Assembly (NCBI GenBank): GCA_030424825.1
Contig: JAUHWE010000262.1
Coordinates: forward strand, 1-6,753
Direction of reading: 5' to 3'
DNA: 6,753 bases
DNA from: Verrucomicrobiia bacterium
Lineage (GTDB): Bacteria > Verrucomicrobiota > Verrucomicrobiia > Opitutales > Opitutaceae
Shown: one piece after another, positions 1-5,842 of the stretch
Position numbering within the stretch: the first letter of the stretch is position 1
Layout of the letters: each line of letters begins with the position of its first letter
Notes under the pieces: model-generated
Seen by the model: only the letters and a program-made list of their open reading frames with translations
Told to the model about the DNA's origin: nothing
The model's database searches: none
Translations under genes and position numbers: made by a program

Positions 1-339
1 ACCAATAATTCGTTCAAAATTCGAACCGCTGACCTCCAACGAACGCAGGAAACAACCTGCCGACAAAATCAAGAGCCCCAGTCCTAGCGCCCGAGCGAAG
101 CCGATTCGATTGCCGATCGCCCCTACGAATAGACCGGCAAAACCAAACAGCACTAACGGCACAGTAGTCTGCATCCCGATCACCTGCAAGGTGAGTCCAT
201 CCGCATGCATACGTTCGGCCAACGAGGACAAACTAGTGATCGCGGGACGCAGGTTCAAGCCGATCAGCAGGAGTCCGCTGATAAGAGAGACATGATGCCA
301 AATATGAGGACGCCGGACGATAGAGGGCAACGGATACAA
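1..339 (-). CDS. MFS transporter, CynX/NimT type, N-terminal part (cut by window edge)
   Basis: This is the N-terminal part of a major facilitator superfamily permease in the inner membrane. The minus-strand frame reads a basic leader (RRPHIWHH), then a first membrane helix with the signature LLIGLNLRPAITSL. A second helix follows (TVPLVLFGFAGLFVGAI), then a motif-A-like loop (GNRIGFARAL) and a third helix (LGLLILSAGCFLR). The LRPA(I/L)TS motif at the end of helix 1 and the 'GxxxRS' ending of helix 3 are typical of the CynX/NimT (cyanate/nitroimidazole) branch; the substrate cannot be told. The start is uncertain. The frame is open back to a stop at 466-468 but holds no ATG or GTG before Met at 210-208, which lies after helix 1 and is too late. 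TTG at 339 is chosen because it leaves about 15 residues before helix 1. TTG at 330, 357 or 390 (the last with GGAAAG 8 nt upstream) are alternatives. It is divergent from ybdG. Confidence 0.8.
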   Translation of the reverse strand, partial: MYPLPSIVRRPHIWHHVSLISGLLLIGLNLRPAITSLSSLAERMHADGLTLQVIGMQTTVPLVLFGFAGLFVGAIGNRIGFARALGLGLLILSAGCFLRSLEVSGSNFERIIG

Positions 340-456
340 CGATTGACTGCACAGCAAGGGAAAACGAGCGGCGACCCCGTCGTTCCCCAAACTAATGTAC
401 TTTCCGGGGTTGTAGTAGATTCCGTTTATCGATGGAAGTAGTGAAACGATAACAAA

Positions 457-1749
457 ATGGATGCTTTAAGAATCAAGATCAGGGAATTTTTACTAACATG
501 GCTTCAGACTTATGCTCCGGACAACGTCGAAACTGCCTATAGCGGTCTCGTTGCGCTCTGGTTTGCCACCTTCGCGTTCGTTTTGCATTTCGTCCTTCAT
601 GGATACGTCCTCAAGCGCATTGGCCGTTCCCACTCCAAAGACCCGCGACACTGGTGGCAGGCACTCTACGCTCAGGGCCTTTTCACCCGTATCGCGTTTA
701 TGCTTCAAGGCGCTGTCGTCCAGATTCAAGCAGGTCTCTGGCTAGACGACACATCGTTTCTACGCAAGACCATCGAGACCGTTGTGGATCTGTGGCTTTT
801 GATATTCGGCCTGCTGACGTTGTTTTCATTGCTGGACGCCTTCCAGAATTTGATGCGACAACGCGCCAACCTGATTCAATTCCCCTTTCACGGAGTTATC
901 CAAACGATCAAACTAATCGCCAGCGTATTGATTGTCATAGTGGCGGTTTCCGTTTTGATGGGAGAGTCGCCGCTTATACTGCTGAGTGGACTCGGAGCGC
1001 TCTCAGCTGTGCTGATGCTAATTTTCAAAGACCCAATCCTGGGGCTTGTGGCCGGCATACAGCTCTCAGCGAATAACATGCTCTCTGTCGGTGACTGGCT
1101 GGAAATGCCGAAATACGGAGCCGATGGAGATGTGATTGAGATAGCCCTTACGACCGTCAAGGTACAGAACTGGGACAAAACAATTACCACGATTCCCACC
1201 TATGCCCTGATATCCGATTCCTTCAAGAACTGGCGCGGGATGTCAGAGGCTGGCGGTCGCCGCATCAAACGTAGCATACTTGTCAATACGAACGATATTA
1301 GATTTTTGACGGAAGCGGATCTCAATCGCCTAAAGAAAGCCGACTTGTTGGGTAAGTATCTTACTGAAAAACTCGCAGCCATTGATCGTTCTAATCAGGA
1401 TTCGAAAGCAGACATGTCTTCATTGATCAATGGTCGCAGATTAACAAACATTGGAACACTCCGAGGCTATCTTGCTTCGTATCTCAGCAATCATCCACGC
1501 ATCAAACAAGATATGACGCTTATGGTGCGACAACTCGATCCGACCAGCACCGGCCTTCCAATTCAAATTTACGCCTTCACAAACACAACCAAATGGGCTG
1601 AGTACGAAGGCATTCAATCCGATATATTCGACCACGTGTTTGCAATCCTTCCGGAATTTGGGCTCCGTGCCCACCAAGCCCCTACTGGAGCGGACGTAAG
1701 AGCGTTTGCAGACGGCATTGCACAAACCGAACTTGCGTCCAAATCCTAG
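457..1749 (+). CDS. ybdG: YbdG-type mechanosensitive ion channel (MscS family)
   Basis: This is an inner-membrane mechanosensitive channel of the MscS superfamily that opens under membrane tension during hypo-osmotic shock. The 430-residue product closely follows E. coli YbdG (about 415 aa), the miniconductance (MscM-type) channel, along its whole length. Membrane segments lie near residues 29-51, 77-95, 108-128 and 147-168, followed by the pore-lining helix at about 171-200 (LLSGLGALSAVLML, then FKDPILGLVAGIQLS). The cytoplasmic beta domain has GDWLEMPKYGADG (212-224), VKVQNWDKTITTIPT (234-248) and SDSFKNWRGMS (253-263), all hallmarks of the YbdG subgroup. The C-terminal part keeps RRIKRSI, NHPRIKQDMTLMVRQL, LPIQIYAFTNT, DIFDHVFA and HQAPTG. 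The ATG at 457 gives an N-terminus in line with the family. No good Shine-Dalgarno sequence precedes it; GGAAG at 434-438 is too distant. The gene stands alone: divergent from the MFS gene, convergent with the binding-protein gene. Confidence 0.95.
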   Translation: MDALRIKIREFLLTWLQTYAPDNVETAYSGLVALWFATFAFVLHFVLHGYVLKRIGRSHSKDPRHWWQALYAQGLFTRIAFMLQGAVVQIQAGLWLDDTSFLRKTIETVVDLWLLIFGLLTLFSLLDAFQNLMRQRANLIQFPFHGVIQTIKLIASVLIVIVAVSVLMGESPLILLSGLGALSAVLMLIFKDPILGLVAGIQLSANNMLSVGDWLEMPKYGADGDVIEIALTTVKVQNWDKTITTIPTYALISDSFKNWRGMSEAGGRRIKRSILVNTNDIRFLTEADLNRLKKADLLGKYLTEKLAAIDRSNQDSKADMSSLINGRRLTNIGTLRGYLASYLSNHPRIKQDMTLMVRQLDPTSTGLPIQIYAFTNTTKWAEYEGIQSDIFDHVFAILPEFGLRAHQAPTGADVRAFADGIAQTELASKS

Positions 1750-1883
1750 GGAAAATCACCACAATTGCGAATCCACGGAAGTTGTAATACTTCAAAGTGC
1801 GCTCTTAGCGCTGCCTGTGGCTGCCGATCCGGATTTCACAAACAGGACTGCCTGAGAGGGTAAATGACTTTCAATTGAGGTGA
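1750..1883. other. convergent intergenic region with two small dyads, no clear terminator
   Basis: This gap separates two convergent genes, where transcription from both sides should end. It holds GAAGT-N6-ACTTC (1778-1793) and GCGCT-ctt-AGCGC (1799-1811). Neither is followed by a T-run on either strand, so neither is a convincing intrinsic terminator. No reading frame of note is visible. Confidence 0.4.
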
Positions 1884-1964
1884 CTATTTGCCAAGGGCAG
1901 CCCTCATTCGGCGAATAAAACTCCAACTTCCATTCTCCGCAGAGTGAATTTCATCGATCTTGCC
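1884..1964 (-). pseudogene. in-frame C-terminal remnant of the sulfate-binding-protein gene, beyond its TGA stop
   Basis: Directly after the TGA at 1967-1965 the same minus-strand frame stays open for 26 codons and ends at TAG (1886-1884). The translation begins GKIDEIHSAENGSW and can be placed without gaps on the C-terminus of E. coli Sbp as I recall it (TKAQKEHFANGGTF). Lys, His, Ala and Gly match, Ser faces Thr and Trp faces Phe. The TGA sits exactly where the family has Trp in FGGW. This stretch is therefore probably the former C-terminus, now untranslated. If TGA were read as Trp the product would have 343 residues. The similarity is weak beyond these positions and was aligned by eye. 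Confidence 0.6.
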
Positions 1965-2915
1965 TCATCCTCCAAACGCCTCATTTATTGAATACAAGCG
2001 GATGGCAGGAAACGACGAACGAATCTCCAACCGCGGCCGAATCCCATTTGAGGCGGCCATCCTCTGCCCCTCTTCGGAATATAGAGAGCTAATATACGAT
2101 TCCGCAGCAGTTCTTGTATTTCGCCTTTCTACATGGGTATCGACAATAGCCACCACAGGTTCCGCCAGGATGCTGAAGGGAGGGTAAACGATCTCCAATT
2201 CGGAAGGATGCTCCCTTTGGAATCGGATCGCTTCCATCTCCCAAGTAAGCAATACATCCGATTCTCGATTTTTAAGAAAAACCTCAGAAACCTGATTCGA
2301 GCCCAACGAGACTATTTGGCTTTTAAGGAATACCTGCTGGCTGAACGAGGGGCTTAAATCTTCACAATTTTCGGAAATCTTCTCTGCGAGCAAAGTGGCC
2401 AAGTAGGCATACCGTCCTGAACCAGAAGCATCCGGGTCAGTCGTCATGACCCGAACATCTTTTCGGATCAAGTCCTCCCAATCTTGGATCGCTTTCGCAT
2501 TTCCCGCTGAAACCAGAAAGACAATGGTTGAAAAGAAGGGTGAGCTCTCATGTGGAAAGCGCTTCCGCCAGTCGCGCCGGATGTAACCCGTTTTTTGGGC
2601 AATCGCGTCATTCGTTAGTGGAGTCGCAAAACTCACGACATCCGCCACCAGCCCCGATGCGATCCCGATTCCCTGGCGTACGGATCCGGCGTGATCACTC
2701 TTAACACTAATCGGAGAATCCCGTTCATATACCTCGGTGTAGTACGAATCGAAATCCTGGAAGAACGCTTTCGATCCGCCAAACGATACGTGCAATAGTT
2801 CATCATTCTCCCGAAACGGAGAGGCTCGATACCAATACGCGCCGGCGAGAAAAATTCCCGTTAGAAATAGGGCAAGGGCAAGGATCCGCCATTTTTTAGG
2901 TTGAGTATGCTGCAT
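1965..2915 (-). CDS. sbp: sulfate/thiosulfate ABC transporter substrate-binding protein, C-terminally truncated
   Basis: This is a periplasmic solute-binding protein of the Sbp/CysP family, which captures an oxyanion and delivers it to the CysTWA membrane complex. The 316 residues begin with a signal peptide or membrane anchor (basic PKKWR, hydrophobic 11-26). Family blocks follow in order: LLHVSFGGSKAFF (40-52), HAGSVRQ (75-81), LVADVVSFA (89-97), RRDWRKRFP (113-121), SSPFFSTIVFLVSAGN (124-139), DWEDLI (145-150), SGSGRYAYLA (164-173), SDVLLTWEMEA (219-229), SILAEPVVAIVD (248-259), YSEEGQRMAA (279-288) and FGG (314-316). Several ligand-contact blocks differ from the usual ones: SYDPTRE is SFGGSKA, HGGSGKQ is HAGSVRQ, SGGARW is SGSGRY, and LDSGARGxT is SLGSNQVSE. 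Sulfate may therefore not be the ligand. The stop replaces the Trp of FGGW, removing about 27 residues. No permease or ATPase gene lies beside it. A weak AAAGAAAA precedes the ATG. It could be decaying or neofunctionalised. Confidence 0.88.
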   Translation of the reverse strand: MQHTQPKKWRILALALFLTGIFLAGAYWYRASPFRENDELLHVSFGGSKAFFQDFDSYYTEVYERDSPISVKSDHAGSVRQGIGIASGLVADVVSFATPLTNDAIAQKTGYIRRDWRKRFPHESSPFFSTIVFLVSAGNAKAIQDWEDLIRKDVRVMTTDPDASGSGRYAYLATLLAEKISENCEDLSPSFSQQVFLKSQIVSLGSNQVSEVFLKNRESDVLLTWEMEAIRFQREHPSELEIVYPPFSILAEPVVAIVDTHVERRNTRTAAESYISSLYSEEGQRMAASNGIRPRLEIRSSFPAIRLYSINEAFGG

Positions 2916-2940
2916 TTTTCTTTGGGCACTCCGCGACGAC

Positions 2941-3007
2941 TACTTTAAGATCGCGGCTTGGATGTTGTAAAGATTCAGGTTTCACAATCTACTTTAAATC
3001 GTGCTTG
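2941..3007 (+). repeat. imperfect direct repeat, TACTTTAA-ATCG-GCTTG type
   Basis: TACTTTAAGATCGCGGCTTG (2941-2960) recurs as TACTTTAAATCGTGCTTG (2990-3007). The copies differ by two single-base gaps and one substitution, and they start 49 bases apart. The first copy sits in the loop and right arm of the CCGCGA/TCGCGG dyad. The place, upstream of the minus-strand binding-protein gene, suits a pair of regulator sites; this is inference. Confidence 0.5.
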
Positions 3008-3034
3008 CACCCTGGATCTTCCCATTCAGATCAT

Positions 3035-3111
3035 GTTAGGCATGCGCATCGCAATGTCATGTTTGGGTGCGTGATTTTCCAACTCGCGAACGGTTTCTAG
3101 CATTGCCTAAC
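3035..3111. repeat. long-range inverted repeat GTTAGGCA...TGCCTAAC
   Basis: GTTAGGCA at 3035-3042 is the exact reverse complement of TGCCTAAC at 3104-3111. Allowing one bulged base, the pairing extends to 11 base pairs (GTTAGGCATGC with GCATTGCCTAAC). The enclosed loop is about 54 bases. The half-sites look like integron attC core sites but are in the wrong order for one attC site. The function is unknown. Confidence 0.4.
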
Positions 3112-3184
3112 AAACCAACTCTTTTCCTGTCTTTCCAATATAGTAACTGGTACCACCTTTCGAATCCATTAACTTGGCTCGTCC

Positions 3185-3213
3185 CTTTAAGGTCGAGTCC
3201 CGACTGCCTTTAA
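3185..3213 (+). promoter_or_regulatory. imperfect hairpin just upstream of the antiporter start codon
   Basis: GTCG (3192-3195) and CGAC (3201-3204) form a short stem around AGTCC. Flanking TTTAAGG (3186-3192) and CCTTTAA (3207-3213) can add partial pairing. It ends 13 bases before the ATG at 3227, where a ribosome-binding site would lie, and no Shine-Dalgarno sequence is visible there. It could affect initiation or act as an operator; both are speculative. Confidence 0.3.
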
Positions 3214-3226
3214 TACCATTGAAACA

Positions 3227-5548
3227 ATGACCCTCTCCATCCAACTAATCCAGGACCTCGCAGTCATTCTGATTGCGGCATCAGTGGCCGGTTGGGCTTG
3301 CCGCAAGCTAAAGATTTCGAGCGTCGTGGGCTACCTTGTTGCCGGGATCATTATCGGCACTCCGCAGATTACGTTCGTCTACGTCACCAATCCGGATCGC
3401 ATTCATACGCTCTCGCAGCTGGGACTGGTGTGTTTGATGTTCTTCATCGGGCTGCAATTTCGCATCCGCAAGCTGAAAGAACTGGGCGCGGGCGTGATTA
3501 TAGCGACGGCCTTGACTGCGATCATAACGCTCACTTTGACCCGCATCGTTACGACGACACTTGGTTACTCCGAAGCCGAATCGCTATTTATATCTGGAAT
3601 GCTGGTAGTAAGCAGTTCGGCCATCATCAGTCGCGTACTGGAAGAATACAAACTCAACCATAGCCGATTTGGTCAGTTGGCTTTGGGCATGACATTGCTG
3701 GAGGACATGGTCGCCATCGTAATGCTTGCCTGGCTAGGCTCCTACAGCGCGGCCGAGAGTGCCGCGGCTTCCGGATCGGCACTGGGTCCCCTTCTCAAGA
3801 CGCTCGGCCTGTTGGCGGGATTCGTGACACTGGTCATGGTGCCGGGGGTTTTCCTGATACCCAAATGGCTGAAGCGCCTTGGAAGCCGCGGTGAGACCGA
3901 ACCGGAAAGTCTTCTCATAGGTGGCCTCCTCTTCTCTATGGCCGTCCTTACCGTTCTAAGCGGTTTCTCGCTCGCTTTAGGAGCTTTCCTTTGCGGAGTA
4001 ATTGTCGCGGAATCGGCGAACGCGCAGTCCATCACCAAGAACTTCACCGCTCTCAAAGACATCTTCGTGACGGTCTTCTTCACGGCGATCGGCATGTCGA
4101 TTGACATCATGAGGTTTCCCGAGGCGATCTCGCTCATTCTATTAGGGGTGGGTCTGGCCTTCACAGTCCGCGTTGTCGCCTCGACCATTAGCTTTTTGCT
4201 CGTGGGAGAAAGCGAGGAAAACGCGCTACGAGCCGGACTGTGCGTCACACCGATCGGAGAATTTTCATTTGTGATTGCGAGCCTTGGCATTTCCACGGGC
4301 TTGTTGAGTCCGGACTTTCAGATAGCGGCAGTGGGAATTTCCTTCGCGACCTCCCTCTTCTCGCCCTTGCTCATCAAACAGTCCAACCGTGTCGCGAAGG
4401 TCTTCTCCCCTTCGCGAATCAAAGTCGTCGGCAAACCGCTACATATCTACCGGCAAATGCTAAACCGCATCGACCGGCGACGCAGGAGCAACCCGATGGC
4501 TCGTATTCTCGCTCCGAGAATCTGGCAGATCGCGCGAGAATTTCTCTTCGCCACAGCGGTGCTCGTGTTCGCTCGTCCCGGCTATCAGGCGACGACCGAT
4601 TGGATTTCGCAATCGTATCCAGCCTATGAGCGATTCGCTTCTCTCTATTGGGTCGCTGTCGTTCTCCTTTGCCTTCTGCCAGTCGTGGCCTTGCTTCGTA
4701 ACGGCAACAGCCTTGCCGTGATCGTAGCGGAATACTTTTTTGGAGCCCAAAAGCAGACCAAATCCTATCGAATCGCGTTTGTCGGCATGCTGCGTCTCTT
4801 GGGACTTACCCTCACAGGATTGTGGCTATTCAATTTCCTTCCGTACTCGTGGATGGACGGCTACCCATTGATGGGCATTGGCCTGGCAGCTATAGTCGGC
4901 GCAATCGTTGGTTGGCGTTTCCTGATACGCTTGTACAGCCACATGGAAATCGCCATGGCTGAATCGATAACGGGGTCGCCGGAAGACGGGAAATTCGGAA
5001 AGCAGTTGAAGGAATCTTCCGCCAAATGGAATCTCTCGCTTGTTGAGTATCGACTGCCTGACGACACGATCTACTCAGGGAAATCTATCGCGGAAACCCA
5101 ATTGAGATCGCATACAGAAGCCTCCATCATCGGCGTTGAGCGGCAAGGCTTTCAGCTCGCTTCTTTAAGCCCATCCACCCAACTGTTTCCTAGGGACCTG
5201 CTTTATCTCGTCGGAAAAAAGGAATCTCTTGAAAAAGCCAGAGATCACTTTTCGGTCACTGATTCCCAAATACAGGAACAAGCCAACCTTGCGGTTTCCG
5301 TACTCGATCAAGTCATCGTGCAGAACGACGCATCGTGCATCGGCGCTTCCTTGAAGGAACTCCAATGGCCCAGTCAATATGGCGTGCAAGTTGCCGCCAT
5401 CCTCAGCAACGGCCAACAGCATATATTTCCGGATTTCGACCAACGCATTCAAAGTGGAGACGTATTGTTGCTGGCGGGCCCCAAAGCCGCCATTGACGCG
5501 CTTCGCCAAAAACTGAGCAAGCTGCCCGTCGGCCAGAAAGACAATTGA
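3227..5548 (+). CDS. KefB-type CPA2 cation:proton antiporter with two C-terminal RCK_C domains
   Basis: This is an inner-membrane monovalent cation (K+ or Na+):proton antiporter of the CPA2 family, serving pH and cation balance. The 773-residue product has the Na_H_exchanger fold in about residues 5-385. Visible blocks are SSVVGYLVAGIIIG (31-44), LGLVCLMFFIGLQF (65-78), MLVVSSSAIISRVL (125-138), LALGMTLLEDMVAIVML (151-167, Asp160 being the expected ion-binding acid), FTAIGMSID (285-293) and TPIGEFSFVIASLG (341-354). A basic linker (390-425) leads to a second membrane block of about four helices (433-450, 471-490, 515-537, 546-568). Two RCK_C/TrkA_C domains then follow, at about 600-675 (ending FPRDLLYLVGKKESLE) and 688-766 (ending IQSGDVLLLAGPKAAIDAL). 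These usually bind a regulatory ligand. There is no RCK_N (NAD-binding) domain between membrane part and RCK_C, unlike KefB/KefC. The ATG at 3227 gives a standard N-terminus but has no Shine-Dalgarno sequence. Ion specificity cannot be read from the sequence. Confidence 0.93.
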   Translation: MTLSIQLIQDLAVILIAASVAGWACRKLKISSVVGYLVAGIIIGTPQITFVYVTNPDRIHTLSQLGLVCLMFFIGLQFRIRKLKELGAGVIIATALTAIITLTLTRIVTTTLGYSEAESLFISGMLVVSSSAIISRVLEEYKLNHSRFGQLALGMTLLEDMVAIVMLAWLGSYSAAESAAASGSALGPLLKTLGLLAGFVTLVMVPGVFLIPKWLKRLGSRGETEPESLLIGGLLFSMAVLTVLSGFSLALGAFLCGVIVAESANAQSITKNFTALKDIFVTVFFTAIGMSIDIMRFPEAISLILLGVGLAFTVRVVASTISFLLVGESEENALRAGLCVTPIGEFSFVIASLGISTGLLSPDFQIAAVGISFATSLFSPLLIKQSNRVAKVFSPSRIKVVGKPLHIYRQMLNRIDRRRRSNPMARILAPRIWQIAREFLFATAVLVFARPGYQATTDWISQSYPAYERFASLYWVAVVLLCLLPVVALLRNGNSLAVIVAEYFFGAQKQTKSYRIAFVGMLRLLGLTLTGLWLFNFLPYSWMDGYPLMGIGLAAIVGAIVGWRFLIRLYSHMEIAMAESITGSPEDGKFGKQLKESSAKWNLSLVEYRLPDDTIYSGKSIAETQLRSHTEASIIGVERQGFQLASLSPSTQLFPRDLLYLVGKKESLEKARDHFSVTDSQIQEQANLAVSVLDQVIVQNDASCIGASLKELQWPSQYGVQVAAILSNGQQHIFPDFDQRIQSGDVLLLAGPKAAIDALRQKLSKLPVGQKDN

Positions 5549-5582
5549 TGGACTCTGGATCCACATTCCCATTCTCCCGACA

Positions 5583-5632
5583 GGAAACTTTCGCTTAGAA
5601 GGATTTCCAAAGAGCGCTTGTTCAGACGCTCT
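5583..5632 (+). other. two tandem hairpins downstream of the antiporter gene
   Basis: The first hairpin (5583-5608) pairs GGAAACTTTC with GAAGG-A-TTTCC around loop GCTTA, with one bulged A and one G-T pair. The second (5611-5632) pairs AGAGCG with CGCTCT around a 10-base loop. They lie 34 to 84 bases after the antiporter stop codon. Neither is followed by a T-run, so they are not classical intrinsic terminators. They could be mRNA 3'-end stabilisers or part of a factor-dependent terminator. Confidence 0.4.
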
Positions 5633-5655
5633 GACATGATAGCTTGCTGAAGACT

Positions 5656-5668
5656 CCACGAATCGTGG
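5656..5668. repeat. 13-base palindrome CCACGA-A-TCGTGG
   Basis: CCACGA and TCGTGG form a perfect dyad around one central base. The loop is too small for an RNA hairpin with all pairs formed, so a dimeric protein site is the more natural reading. It lies about 85 bases upstream of the proposed dps -35 box. Its function is unknown. Confidence 0.35.
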
Positions 5669-5735
5669 CAGAATAAGCCATCATCTTTCACGCTTTTTGG
5701 GGAACGCCAATCACGGGCTTGAAAAGCTGGGCTCC

Positions 5736-5755
5736 CAATTGGCAGTAACCAATTG
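5736..5755. promoter_or_regulatory. possible operator: CAATTGG-N6-CCAATTG dyad over the dps -35 box
   Basis: CAATTGG (5736-5742) and CCAATTG (5749-5755) are perfect inverted repeats separated by CAGTAA, a 20-base dyad. Its right arm overlaps the first three bases of TTGACA at 5753-5758. Size and position fit an operator for a dimeric repressor. It matches no Fur, PerR or OxyR consensus that I can recall. Confidence 0.45.
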
Positions 5756-5781
5756 ACAGAACCGATTTGCTCTATTAGAAC
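5753..5781 (+). promoter_or_regulatory. sigma-70-like promoter of dps
   Basis: A perfect -35 hexamer TTGACA (5753-5758) is followed after 17 bases by TAGAAC (5776-5781), which matches TATAAT at four of six positions including T1, A2 and A5. Transcription would start near 5788, giving an A/T-rich leader of about 55 bases before the dps ATG. This is the best promoter match I found in the window. Confidence 0.6.
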
Positions 5782-5842
5782 AATAATCAGATCCCTAAGT
5801 ACAAATTCGAAAAAAATAAGTAGATAAAACTGACACAATTAA

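Larger units (their letters stand above)
2916..3226. promoter_or_regulatory. divergent intergenic region between the binding-protein gene and the antiporter gene
   Basis: These 311 bases must carry the promoters of both flanking genes, which are transcribed away from each other. I see no protein-coding frame. The region holds a CCGCGA/TCGCGG dyad (2931-2936 and 2951-2956), a motif repeated three times (CTTTAAGATCG 2943-2953, CTTTAAATCG 2992-3001, CTTTAAGGTCG 3185-3195), a long-range inverted repeat (3035-3111) and a hairpin just before the antiporter start. TATAGT at 3139-3144 resembles a -10 box but no matching -35 lies 16-18 bases upstream, so no promoter is assigned. Confidence 0.5.

Noticed and set aside
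110..441. Two short plus-strand open frames opposite the MFS gene
   Set aside because: The minus strand encodes clear MFS membrane helices here. The plus-strand products have no recognisable features.
1965..1967. TGA as a sense codon (Trp or selenocysteine) throughout this organism
   Set aside because: The antiporter gene ends in TGA and the NorD-like gene also ends in TGA at the expected C-terminus. No selenocysteine-insertion hairpin is evident after the TGA, and Trp is the family residue at this position.
3103..3144. Possible sigma-70 promoter for the antiporter, TTGCCT (3103-3108) with TATAGT (3139-3144)
   Set aside because: The spacer is 30 bases, far beyond the normal 16-18.
3742..4296. 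Minus-strand 184-residue open frame inside the antiporter gene
   Set aside because: It is a shadow of the plus-strand coding sequence. The translation is rich in Arg, Pro and Ser, as expected for antisense frames.
5165..5838. Two overlapping minus-strand open frames (5165-5659 and 5449-5838) reaching from the antiporter gene into the gap
   Set aside because: Both are largely antisense to the RCK_C domains of the antiporter, show no family motif and have no start signals.
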